From UBA6120 sp035361955 (GTDB lineage Bacteria; Bacillota_I; Bacilli_A; RFN20; CAG-826), in the NCBI GenBank assembly GCA_035361955.1, contig DAOSDC010000001.1:62001-126000 (forward strand): a DNA stretch of 64,000 bases. Reading direction: 5' to 3'. Position numbers and translations under genes: made by a program. Below, piece after piece: positions 52,291-59,780 of the stretch. Below the pieces are notes generated by a model that did not search any database, was not told where the DNA came from, and saw only the letters and a list, made by a program, of their open reading frames with translations. The stretch's first letter is position 1; each line of letters begins with the position of its first letter.

Positions 52291-52868
52291 TCAAATATCC
52301 TGGCGGCGTGCCGTATAAACCAGTGACCAAAAAACCGACGATTGGGCAAACGTCAGCCTCAAACCGCGGCATGTCACTTGAACACGATTTGAATTTATCA
52401 AACGAGTATTATAACGAGGTCGGCATCGCCCTTATCACAAAAAGGCCAACGCCGATAAATGTCGTCAAAGTCGATTATTCGAAAGGCGCCCGGATCGTTG
52501 ACGCCTATTTTGAGAAGCAATCGACAACCGATTATAACGGCATTTACAAAGGTCGCTATCTTGATATGGAAGCTAAAAGCACATTATCGAAAAATTCGTT
52601 TCCGTTATCAAACGTTTACGAACATCAACTGAAACATCTATCACGGGTCATCGCCCAAGATGGCCTAGCGTTATTTATTATTCGCTTTGCGAGTTTAGAT
52701 GAAACGTATCTAATTGAAGCCAAACACATCATTGAAGTGAAAACTGGCGACAAACGCCGCTCGGTGCCCTTACAATTGATACGTCAACATGGAATTTTAA
52801 TTGAAAACGGATACGCGCCGCGCATTGATTATCTTAAGGCGCTTGACCACTTATTAGCGCGTCGCTAA
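52287..52868 (+). CDS. recU: Holliday junction resolvase RecU
   Basis: The 193-residue protein matches RecU: IKYPGGVPY start, NRGMSLEHDLNLSNEYY, KRPTPINVVKVDY, then QSTTDYNGIYKGRYLDMEAK with the catalytic acidic residues and EAK, and FPLSNVYEHQLKHL. It cleaves Holliday junctions. In Bacillus recU is coupled to ponA; here it is coupled to a DEDDh exonuclease. The end overlaps the convergent nth gene by 15 bases. Confidence 0.94.
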   Translation: MIKYPGGVPYKPVTKKPTIGQTSASNRGMSLEHDLNLSNEYYNEVGIALITKRPTPINVVKVDYSKGARIVDAYFEKQSTTDYNGIYKGRYLDMEAKSTLSKNSFPLSNVYEHQLKHLSRVIAQDGLALFIIRFASLDETYLIEAKHIIEVKTGDKRRSVPLQLIRQHGILIENGYAPRIDYLKALDHLLARR

Positions 52869-53498
52869 ATTTTTATGCTTTTCGACGCAAATGTCGACTA
52901 AAGGGCATACCGAACAATTCATGCCTCTTGCGGGGCAATAGTAACGACCGAAGTGAATCATTTGATGGTGCGTCTTAATGTAACGGGCAACCGGCAATGC
53001 TTTTCTCAGTTTTCGCTCAATCACGTTGACATCGTCACTCAATTTAGCGAATCCCAATCGTTTTGAGATACGAGCCACATGCGTATCAACGGCGATTTCG
53101 GGAATCTTAAATAACTCCGCGCGCACGACGTTGGCCGTTTTGACGCCGACACCAGGAAGCGCCAAAAGCGCGGCTTTATCAGATGGAACTTTACCTTGAT
53201 GATGTTGTAACAAGGCCATGCATAACGCTTTGACATGTTTGGCTTTTGTCCGATATAGCCCAATCGCGCGGATATGTTGCTCAATCGATTCCAGTGGTGC
53301 CTGGGCTAAATCGACTACGGTTGGGTAGTTATTAAATAAAGCTGGTGTCGCCTTATTGACGCTGGCATCGCTAGTTTGGGCCGATAAAACAACGGCAATC
53401 AAAAGCTCGTGAGGTTTGCGATAAACAAGCTCGCAACCGGCTTCAGGTAAAATATCGTCGAAATATTCAATGATGCGCTTTAATTTTTCACTCGTCAT
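52854..53498 (-). CDS. nth: endonuclease III
   Basis: DNA glycosylase/AP lyase for oxidised pyrimidines. The ATG at 53498 (MTSEKLKRIIEY) is chosen because the family starts there; a frame to 53591 lies inside dnaD. The 214-residue protein has the helix-hairpin-helix LPGVGVKTANVV, the catalytic Asp in AVDTHVARISKRLG, and the [4Fe-4S] loop C-x6-C-x2-C-x5-C at the end. It overlaps the end of dnaD by 11 bases, the Bacillus dnaD-nth arrangement. Confidence 0.96.
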   Translation of the reverse strand: MTSEKLKRIIEYFDDILPEAGCELVYRKPHELLIAVVLSAQTSDASVNKATPALFNNYPTVVDLAQAPLESIEQHIRAIGLYRTKAKHVKALCMALLQHHQGKVPSDKAALLALPGVGVKTANVVRAELFKIPEIAVDTHVARISKRLGFAKLSDDVNVIERKLRKALPVARYIKTHHQMIHFGRYYCPARGMNCSVCPLVDICVEKHKNLATR

Positions 53499-54141
53499 CG
53501 TCGAGCCATTTGGTTTGAGCGATGGCAATCGTTTTTTCGATATCTTTTTCCCACTGCTCGGAAACGGCGGAATATCCTTCTTTGGCGACATCGCTACGCG
53601 CCGTACGTTTTAATAAGATTTTATCGATGGCCCGTATCGATTGTTTCTTAGTTGCAAGCGCTTCATGAAGCGCATCGATAATCATCTGATCGGTATAGCC
53701 ATAACTAATCCATTCGCGAATACGACCGAATTCAAGCGGAGAAAGCGTTCGTCCCCATTCTTTCTCAAAAATCGCATAGACGTTGGAGACCGATTCGGCG
53801 AAATCTTCGCGTGCGTTTTCTTCGCTTTGTTTGACAATCGTCAATTGAAAATCGCGATATAACTTTTGTTTCAAGGGTGCCAGTGTCGTTTTCATGTTGT
53901 TGTCGGAATTGTCGTATTCGAGTAAATCTTTAGCGAGCAGCTCCACTAAGATGCCATCGATGCGGTTAAGGGGAAGCGACATTTTTAACGACAACACGTC
54001 GGCGGTCACTAACATCGTCCCTTGAGACAGTAAGTGGTCAATCAGTAAAAGCGTTGTCACATGTTCTTCTGACAAACCCATATTTTTATAATTCTCGAGT
54101 AGTAAATAGCGGATATCAACCGCGCTAAACATTTGATCCAT
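53488..54141 (-). CDS. dnaD: DnaD replication initiation protein
   Basis: The 217-residue protein has an N-terminal winged-helix region (about 1-100) and a DDBH2 domain (about 125-195) with YGYTDQMIIDALHEALA and a following IRAIDKIL. DnaD helps load the helicase at the origin and at restart sites in low-GC Bacillota. It is followed by nth and preceded by the short cca gene after 18 bases. Confidence 0.9.
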   Translation of the reverse strand: MDQMFSAVDIRYLLLENYKNMGLSEEHVTTLLLIDHLLSQGTMLVTADVLSLKMSLPLNRIDGILVELLAKDLLEYDNSDNNMKTTLAPLKQKLYRDFQLTIVKQSEENAREDFAESVSNVYAIFEKEWGRTLSPLEFGRIREWISYGYTDQMIIDALHEALATKKQSIRAIDKILLKRTARSDVAKEGYSAVSEQWEKDIEKTIAIAQTKWLDDDE

Positions 54142-54159
54142 ATTAGTTATTTTACACCA

Positions 54160-54825
54160 TCAATAGCGTTCCTGTATGCCGAAAGAAAACAGGATGTCCT
54201 TTGCTCGTGTGATATCGATTTTTTCCATCTTGGCAATCTCGGCGTTCACTTTGGCGGGATTGACATAATCGAGCATGTCGATATTGTTGATAATTGCCTT
54301 GCACAAAGCCTCGTCGAGTTCAAAATCGAGTCGGAGCATAAATCGTAGTGCACGAAGAATTCGAATTGGGTCTTCTTGGATTCTGGTATTCGCCTCCCCG
54401 ATGACGACTAGTCGTTTTTGTTTTAAATGCGTGAGCCCTTCACAAAAATCGTATATGTTCAGTTTAGCGTCGATATATATCGCATTAATGGTAAAATCAC
54501 GTCTAGGATAGTCTTTTTCGATTTCGGTTACGAAGCTGATTGATTGCGGATGGCGAAAATCCTTATAGCCGGCTTCTTCGCGAAGCGTCGTTACGTCGAT
54601 GCGTTGATTTCCCACTTTAAGCTTGACATTGCCATAATGTGAAAACCGATAATCGGCGTCAGGCAAAAATGCTTCCATTTGCGTCGGCGTGGCATCGCTG
54701 ACCAAATCAAAATCCTCAATCGGCAAGCCCAACAAATAATCTCGCGATGAGCCTCCAATCATGTACAAACGATGGCCATGCTTACTGAAAAGCGCGGCTA
54801 AGTCAAGAAAAACGTGCAGATCCAT
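54160..54825 (-). CDS. CCA-adding enzyme reduced to head and neck (tRNA nucleotidyltransferase family)
   Basis: The 221-residue protein aligns with the N-terminal half of class II tRNA nucleotidyltransferases. It has a nucleotidyltransferase head with MIGGSSRDYLLG and IEDFDLVSDA (metal Asp pair), RRDFTINAI, then the neck nucleotide-recognition region EDPIRILRALRF and a few further helices. Typical enzymes have about 400 residues; the body and tail that hold tRNA are missing. The gene is not frame-shifted: only 18 bases separate its stop from dnaD. Its promoter leaves almost no leader. All five tRNA genes here encode CCA, so only repair activity may be needed. Poly(A)-polymerase-like activity is an alternative. 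Confidence 0.82.
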   Translation of the reverse strand: MDLHVFLDLAALFSKHGHRLYMIGGSSRDYLLGLPIEDFDLVSDATPTQMEAFLPDADYRFSHYGNVKLKVGNQRIDVTTLREEAGYKDFRHPQSISFVTEIEKDYPRRDFTINAIYIDAKLNIYDFCEGLTHLKQKRLVVIGEANTRIQEDPIRILRALRFMLRLDFELDEALCKAIINNIDMLDYVNPAKVNAEIAKMEKIDITRAKDILFSFGIQERY

Positions 54826-54833
54826 ATAGACCT

Positions 54834-54861
54834 ATACTATACGAATATATTTTTATTGCAA
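54834..54861 (-). promoter_or_regulatory. candidate promoter of cca-dnaD-nth
   Basis: On the minus strand TTGCAA (54861-54856), 16-base spacer, TAGTAT (54839-54834); an overlapping TATAGT (54841-54836) is an alternative -10. Either puts the start point within about 5 bases of the cca ATG. Confidence 0.4.
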
Positions 54862-54885
54862 ATAAAAAGAGGGATAACCCTCTTT
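54862..54885 (-). terminator. hup terminator
   Basis: AAAGAGGG (54866-54873), loop ATAA, CCCTCTTT (54878-54885), then TTATTT on the minus strand. Confidence 0.88.
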
Positions 54886-54900
54886 CATTGTCAAACGATG

Positions 54901-55173
54901 TTATTTGACGTTTTCTTTCAGCGCCTTTGACGGCTTGAAGGCGACGACTTTGGTGGCAGGAATCTTGATTTTGGCGGTCGTGCGCGGTTTGACGCCGACA
55001 CGCGCTTTGCGATGGCGGATTTCGAATGTGCCGAAGCCCGAGACTTTGACCGAGACGCCCTTTATGAGCGATTTTTCAATCAGATCAAACACGGCTTCAA
55101 CAGTGGCTTCTGCTTCTTTTTTAGTCGAGTGGGTTCTTAAAGCAACCTCGCTGACCAAGTCCAGTTTATTCAT
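54901..55173 (-). CDS. hup: HU-family DNA-binding protein
   Basis: A 90-residue HU protein: MNKLDLVSEVALRTHSTKKEA, VSGFGTFEIRHRKARVG (core and arm start), and the C-terminal KVVAFKPSKALKE. Nucleoid protein that bends DNA. AGGAGG is a strong ribosome site. It sits downstream of gpsA as hbs does in Bacillus, after a 99-base spacer holding TTGTTA and TATTGT-like boxes that I cannot resolve into a firm promoter. Confidence 0.98.
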   Translation of the reverse strand: MNKLDLVSEVALRTHSTKKEAEATVEAVFDLIEKSLIKGVSVKVSGFGTFEIRHRKARVGVKPRTTAKIKIPATKVVAFKPSKALKENVK

Positions 55174-55272
55174 ATGTGCCTCCTGTGATGATACCTAAAA
55201 ACTAGCACAGCACGCATTTATTAACAATAGCGACCCTTGATATTATTTTAAAAGTTTTAATTTTGGTTTAAA

Positions 55273-56265
55273 TTATTCTTCTTTTAACGGCCGGGCCATC
55301 ATTTCGGCGACCATATCGCTGGGACGGGCGCCTTGATACAAGACTCGATACACCGATGTAACGATCGGAACTTGGATATTTGCTTGTTTAGCCAGTTCAT
55401 ACACCGTTTTGGCAGATCTAATTCCTTCAACGGTTGTCTTGTTGGTCGCTAAAAAGGAAGCCGCGGAATCGTCTTTTCCGATAGCTAAACCCGCTTTGAA
55501 ATTACGGGAGTGGAATGAATAGCAGGTAACGATTAAATCGCCTAGACCTGTCAATCCCAAATACGTTTTAAGCTTGCCGCCATAGTGGCGACCAAACGAG
55601 GTCATTTCTGCCAAACCACGCGTGACAAGTGCCGCTCGCGCGTTATCCCCTAACCCTAACCCTTCGATGATGCCACTAGCGATGGCGATGGCGTTTTTCA
55701 TGGCGACGCCAATTTCCGCTCCGATCTCATCGGTTTGGATATAAACGCGGAAATAATCGCATGAAAACATTTGGGCAACTTTGCGAGCATAGGCACGACT
55801 GATTGATGTTGCGCTTAATACGGTCAAATGCCGGAGGATGACTTCTTCGGCATGGCTGGGACCAATCAAGGACACTAACGGAAATCGCTTGGTTTCATCA
55901 ATGCCGTCTCTGATGACATCGCTCATGCGCTGATTATGGGAACCAAAACCTTTTGAAACGTTAATTAACATTACTTTGCGCGTCAATAACGCATTAATTT
56001 GTTTGACGACGCTTTCCATGGCGACAGATGGAACGGCCAAAACGATTGCTTTCGCTTTACTCAGGGCAAGCGCTAAATCGGTGGTCGCCTGTATTTTTTG
56101 ATTGATGACAATTTCTTTGAAGTAGGCGGAGTTACGATGATTAAGGCTGATGTCGTCGACTTGGCTCGTTTCGACGCCATAAATCATAACGCGGTGGCCG
56201 TTATCGACCAAAACTTGGGCCAGAGCTGTCGCCCAGGCGCCGCTACCAATGATGGCAATACGCAT
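55273..56265 (-). CDS. gpsA: glycerol-3-phosphate dehydrogenase [NAD(P)+]
   Basis: Makes sn-glycerol-3-phosphate from DHAP for phospholipid synthesis. The 330-residue protein has the Rossmann IIGSGAWATALAQVL, INVSKGFG, LIGPSHAEEV, GVAMKNAIAIASG and YLGLTGLGDLIVTC. The ribosome site AAAGGA lies before the ATG. Follows der by 5 bases, as in Bacillus. Supplies the acceptor for PgsA. Confidence 0.97.
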   Translation of the reverse strand: MRIAIIGSGAWATALAQVLVDNGHRVMIYGVETSQVDDISLNHRNSAYFKEIVINQKIQATTDLALALSKAKAIVLAVPSVAMESVVKQINALLTRKVMLINVSKGFGSHNQRMSDVIRDGIDETKRFPLVSLIGPSHAEEVILRHLTVLSATSISRAYARKVAQMFSCDYFRVYIQTDEIGAEIGVAMKNAIAIASGIIEGLGLGDNARAALVTRGLAEMTSFGRHYGGKLKTYLGLTGLGDLIVTCYSFHSRNFKAGLAIGKDDSAASFLATNKTTVEGIRSAKTVYELAKQANIQVPIVTSVYRVLYQGARPSDMVAEMMARPLKEE

Positions 56266-56270
56266 AAAAG

Positions 56271-57578
56271 TTACTTCCTTTCGCGCGTAATCAAGTGAAT
56301 CGGGGAACCTTCGAAATGGAATGTGTCGCGAAGCCGGTTTTCCAAATACCGCTTATATGAAAAGTGCATGAAATCCGGGTGATTGACGAACAAGACGAAG
56401 GTCGGCGGTTTGACGTCGACTTGATTCGCATAATATATTTTTAGACGCCCGCCGTTAAAGTGGGGTGTCGGGTTCATGATTTGAGCATCGACGATGATGT
56501 CGTTAAGTAAACTTGTGGAGACACGAAGCGTATATCCTTCGTAAGCGATAATCAGACTCTCGAAAATCGTTTCTATTCGCGTTTTGTTTTTGGCAGAAGT
56601 AAAAACAATCGGGGCAAATTCCAAAAATTTGAATTCATCGCGAATTTTCTTTTGAAATTCGTGCATCGCATTTTGATCTTTGAGTACTAAATCCCATTTA
56701 TTGACGACGATGATCATCGCTTTGCGCGCTTCATAAGCATAACCGGCCACGTGCTTGTCTTGTTCACGGATGCCTTCGCTGCCATCGATTACAAGTAATA
56801 CGACATCGCTACGGTCGATTGCCTTCAGTGCTCGCAGGGCTGCGTATTTATCGACGGCTTCGAAGATGCGACCGCGTTTTTTTAGCCCGGCGGTATCAAT
56901 CACGACATAGTCACGACCTTCGCGACGAAACGGTGTGTCGATGGCATCACGGGTCGTGCCTTCGACTTCGCTGACGATGACACGTTCTTGTCGCAAAATG
57001 GCGTTGACGAGACTTGATTTTCCAACATTTGGTCGTCCGATAACTGAGAAGGAAATGCTTCCTTCATATTCATCTATTGCCTTGTTAGGCAACAATTTCA
57101 CGACCTCATCGAGAATATCGCCCACGCCAATGCCATGGCTGGCGCTGACGGCTATCGGCGTACCAAAGCCCAGTTGATAAAACTCATTCGTATCAATGGC
57201 GAATTGCCCATCATCAATTTTATTGACGGCGAGCACGACTGGCTTTTTGGCCTTGTAAAGCATTTTTGCCACAATTAAATCATCGCGGGAAATTCCGACT
57301 TTTCCATCGACGACAAATAAAATTACATCAGCTTCTTCAATGGCAATCGCCACTTGGGCGCGAATTTGTGTTTGGAGTCCAACGTTTTCAATTTGAATTC
57401 CGCCGGTATCGATCACATTGAAATCTTTAAGAAGCCAATGTGCTTTGCCATAAATGCGATCGCGCGTTAAGCCGGGTATGTCGTCAACAATGGCCAAACG
57501 GTCGCCAATCAGACGATTAAATAGTGTTGATTTACCAACGTTAGGACTGCCAAGTATTGCCAATGTGCCACTGATCAT
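56271..57578 (-). CDS. der: ribosome biogenesis GTPase Der (EngA)
   Basis: The 435-residue protein has two tandem G domains: GSPNVGKSTLFNRL with DTGG, and GRPNVGKSSLVNAIL with DTAGLKKRG and NKWD. A C-terminal KH-like domain is last. Required for 50S assembly. The ATG overlaps the cmk stop by 4 bases. Confidence 0.97.
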   Translation of the reverse strand: MISGTLAILGSPNVGKSTLFNRLIGDRLAIVDDIPGLTRDRIYGKAHWLLKDFNVIDTGGIQIENVGLQTQIRAQVAIAIEEADVILFVVDGKVGISRDDLIVAKMLYKAKKPVVLAVNKIDDGQFAIDTNEFYQLGFGTPIAVSASHGIGVGDILDEVVKLLPNKAIDEYEGSISFSVIGRPNVGKSSLVNAILRQERVIVSEVEGTTRDAIDTPFRREGRDYVVIDTAGLKKRGRIFEAVDKYAALRALKAIDRSDVVLLVIDGSEGIREQDKHVAGYAYEARKAMIIVVNKWDLVLKDQNAMHEFQKKIRDEFKFLEFAPIVFTSAKNKTRIETIFESLIIAYEGYTLRVSTSLLNDIIVDAQIMNPTPHFNGGRLKIYYANQVDVKPPTFVLFVNHPDFMHFSYKRYLENRLRDTFHFEGSPIHLITRERK

Positions 57579-58246
57579 TTTTGAATTCCGACCAATTTTT
57601 TCTCAATGATGTCGATGATTCGTGTTACAACCTCTTCAACGCTCATGAACGAGGTGTCGATTAATATCGAATCCGGGGCTGGTTTTAACGGAGCAAAATC
57701 ACGGTGCGAATCGATATAATCGCGCTTGCGCAAATCTTCCTCGACGCTTTCAAGCGTGCAGTCAATGCCTTTGGATAAATTTTCTTCATAACGGCGCACG
57801 GCGCGAGTTTCCACCGAAGCGATTTGGAATATTTTGATGTCGGCGTTTGGTAAAACATACGTGCCAATATCACGACCATCCATGACGACGCAGGCCACTT
57901 CGGCGAGCTTTCGCTGTTGTTCGACTAACGCAAGTCTGATTTGTTTATACGAGGCGATATATGAAACGTTTGCTGAAACGTACGGTTCACGAATTTGTTT
58001 GGTGACGTCTTCGTCATTACATAACACGGTGCCACCCGGTTTAAGTTCGATGGTTACTTCAGGAATAAGCTTGTTGCAATCGGTCTCAATTTGCGGGTCA
58101 ACGCCTTGTTTGAGCACATAATATGTGAAAGCGCGATACATTGCACCCGTATCGATATATGTGTAACCAAGTCGCCTAGCGACTTCTTTGGCGACCGTTG
58201 ATTTTCCGGCTGCGGCCGGTCCGTCGATGGCGACGCTGATGCGCAT
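57575..58246 (-). CDS. cmk: cytidylate kinase
   Basis: Phosphorylates CMP and dCMP. The 223-residue protein has the P-loop IDGPAAAGKSTVAKEVA, YIDTGAMYRAFT and VVMDGRDIGTYVLP, as in the Cmk family. Its ATG shares one base with the stop of the upstream small membrane-protein gene (TAATG). It heads the coupled cmk-der-gpsA series. Confidence 0.97.
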   Translation of the reverse strand: MRISVAIDGPAAAGKSTVAKEVARRLGYTYIDTGAMYRAFTYYVLKQGVDPQIETDCNKLIPEVTIELKPGGTVLCNDEDVTKQIREPYVSANVSYIASYKQIRLALVEQQRKLAEVACVVMDGRDIGTYVLPNADIKIFQIASVETRAVRRYEENLSKGIDCTLESVEEDLRKRDYIDSHRDFAPLKPAPDSILIDTSFMSVEEVVTRIIDIIEKKLVGIQK

Positions 58247-58590
58247 TAGTTGTTTCCTCCGTTAATAATCCAAGCAACGATGGCGACGATGGCGATAACG
58301 ACCACGACGCAAATGAGCACCACTTTCATGGCGAAACGGCGGTTAAGCCGCGCTTCGTCAAGTTCTTCGTCTTGCTCAGGCAAGCCTGAAATTTCGTTGG
58401 TTGCTTTAAGAATTTCTTTGACGGGAATGCTATTCGTCCGTCGAATGCCATCATCGGTTTCTAAAACGGCATGTGATTTTTGAGGTGATAAAAGCTTGGC
58501 GTCCGAATCTTGGCGCGTTTCTTCACGGGGAAGTTTCGCGATTCGTTCACGATAAGTCCGGTATTTTTCAACGCGGGTCGACTGTGGCAA
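58246..58590 (-). CDS. small protein with one C-terminal membrane helix, unknown function
   Basis: The family is not recognised. The 114-residue product has a hydrophilic N-terminal part (about 1-85), rich in charged residues and probably disordered, then a basic stretch RRFAMK and one membrane helix (about 88-108). This tail-anchored layout suits an adaptor on the membrane. It starts at TTG with AGAGAGG upstream. The stop shares one base with the cmk start, so it is translationally coupled to cmk. It is divergent from the ferredoxin gene. Confidence 0.72.
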   Translation of the reverse strand: MPQSTRVEKYRTYRERIAKLPREETRQDSDAKLLSPQKSHAVLETDDGIRRTNSIPVKEILKATNEISGLPEQDEELDEARLNRRFAMKVVLICVVVVIAIVAIVAWIINGGNN

Positions 58591-58677
58591 GGAGTATTAC
58601 CTCTCTTAAGGTATTTTAAAGGAAAGCGACGCTTAATCATAGTGAAAAGTCACGATGCGCTTACAATTTTTGACTTG

Positions 58678-58706
58678 TTGCTTTATCTGTGCCGTTTGCC
58701 TATAAT
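58678..58706 (+). promoter_or_regulatory. promoter of the ferredoxin gene
   Basis: TTGCTT (58678-58683), 17-base spacer, TATAAT (58701-58706), 25 bases before the ATG. Confidence 0.55.
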
Positions 58707-58731
58707 GTGTTTTGTACAGGAGGACTCTATC

Positions 58732-58926
58732 ATGGGCAGAAAAGTTCGTATCGACAAAGACGCTTGCATCGGCTGCGGTCTTTGCAATTCCATTTCTCCG
58801 GCCACGTTTGATTGGGATGATGACGGCAAAATGAAAGCTATCGTCGATGAGATTCCCGAGGGCGAAGAAGCGGCGGTTGAAGAATCCGTCGGCAGTTGCC
58901 CGACATCAGCGATTATCGTTGATTAA
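58732..58926 (+). CDS. [4Fe-4S] ferredoxin
   Basis: The ATG at 58732 follows AGGAGG and the promoter, so the longer frame starting at 58510 is not used. The 64-residue protein has CIGCGLC (residues about 13-19) and a distant fourth cysteine in GSCPTSAI, binding one [4Fe-4S] cluster. The sequence between is acidic, as in Bacillus Fer. A small electron carrier, for example for radical SAM enzymes such as MiaB. Ended by a strong terminator shared with ribU. Confidence 0.95.
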   Translation: MGRKVRIDKDACIGCGLCNSISPATFDWDDDGKMKAIVDEIPEGEEAAVEESVGSCPTSAIIVD

Positions 58927-58935
58927 TCCAAAATA

Positions 58936-58965
58936 AAACCCGGTCTTTATTAGCCGGGTTTTTCA
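58936..58965. terminator. bidirectional terminator between ferredoxin and ribU
   Basis: AAACCCGG (58936-58943) pairs with CCGGGTTT (58954-58961) across a 10-base loop; T-rich in the plus direction and TTTTATTTT in the minus direction. Confidence 0.88.
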
Positions 58966-58970
58966 TTTGC

Positions 58971-59591
58971 CTAAAATTTGTAAAATAATTGGTGCACGCG
59001 TTTATAAACAAGGAACGTCAGCAAAATCACCAAGGTGTTTTTAACAAAGTTAAACGGTAAAATGCCGTAAAGCACGAGCGACCAGTGAATGTCGGTGATG
59101 CGTGGATTGGTCGCTTGTACGAGTTCCAACAGACTTTCTGGCGTTAAAAACGGATATAAAAACAAATAGAAATCAATCATAAACAGTGCGTTAAAAATCG
59201 AACTAACCACGAGTTGGGCGATGAAGCCCAATGAAAAACCAATCATGACGCCTTTGATATTGCGATTTTTTCGATAATAAAACACCGCCGGCAAAACAAA
59301 CGCCAACGAGTAGAGTAAATCAGCTAATTCGCCAACCATAGCCGTTGAAGAAAATGGAAGTTTGATTAACGTTTTGACGATAAGAATCAATATCGAAGTC
59401 ACTGGTCCATAGGCAAAGCCGGCGACGAACACCGGAATCTCGTCAAAATGAAATTCAAGAAAAGGAGGGAAGATTGGAATTTTGATCGTGAATAACGGCA
59501 CGATGTATAAAATTGTGGCGATCGCCCCAAAGATGGCGGTGCGGGCCATGACTTTTGAGGTTAAATTCCAATTGATGACGCTTTTTTTCAT
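58971..59591 (-). CDS. ribU: riboflavin ECF transporter S component
   Basis: The 206-residue protein has six hydrophobic segments, an early membrane region with YIVPLFTIKIPIFPPFLEFHFDEIP as in RibU, and a later NALFMIDFY. As an S component it needs EcfA/A'/T partners, which are not in the window. Riboflavin is the inferred substrate because an FMN riboswitch precedes the gene. GGAG is the ribosome site. No rib biosynthesis genes are nearby, so the cell may rely on uptake. Confidence 0.93.
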   Translation of the reverse strand: MKKSVINWNLTSKVMARTAIFGAIATILYIVPLFTIKIPIFPPFLEFHFDEIPVFVAGFAYGPVTSILILIVKTLIKLPFSSTAMVGELADLLYSLAFVLPAVFYYRKNRNIKGVMIGFSLGFIAQLVVSSIFNALFMIDFYLFLYPFLTPESLLELVQATNPRITDIHWSLVLYGILPFNFVKNTLVILLTFLVYKRVHQLFYKF

Positions 59592-59604
59592 AATTTCTCC
59601 TTAA

Positions 59605-59747
59605 GAAACAAAAAGACCCCGCCTCAGGGTCAAAAAGCGCTGACTTCTTTCATCCAGACTATACTGTCGCCACTAGAATCTCACTAGTTCATGCCGAAGC
59701 TCGCGGGGTATACCGCCGATTGGGATTCGCACCCGACCCTGAAGTCA
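59605..59747 (-). promoter_or_regulatory. FMN riboswitch (RFN element) with terminator, controlling ribU
   Basis: On the minus strand the aptamer runs from P1 TGACTTC (59747-59741) to GAAGTCA (59647-59641). It contains the conserved cores AGGGTCGGGTGCGAATCCC, GGCGGTA, CCGCGAGC, and GTCTGGATGAAAGAAG. The expression platform is the hairpin GACCC/GGGGTC (59631-59615) with TTTTTG. The aptamer's TCAGGGTC (59742-59735) can pair over 8 bases with GACCCTGA (59631-59624) of that hairpin, giving an antiterminator when FMN is absent. Confidence 0.93.
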
Positions 59748-59752
59748 ATTTA

Positions 59753-59780
59753 ATTATATGGAATGCCCTATTAATTACAA
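59753..59780 (-). promoter_or_regulatory. promoter of ribU
   Basis: On the minus strand TTGTAA (59780-59775), 16-base spacer, TATAAT (59758-59753). The -35 overlaps the parB stop codon. Predicted start near 59746, at the aptamer's first stem. Confidence 0.65.

Noticed and set aside
54142..54160. Frameshift explaining the short cca gene
   Set aside because: Only 18 bases lie between its stop and the dnaD start, so no room exists for a lost C-terminal part in another frame.
58510..58731. N-terminal extension of the ferredoxin to 138 residues
   Set aside because: The extension crosses the promoter and the divergent gene; AGGAGG directly precedes ATG 58732, where the ferredoxin fold begins.
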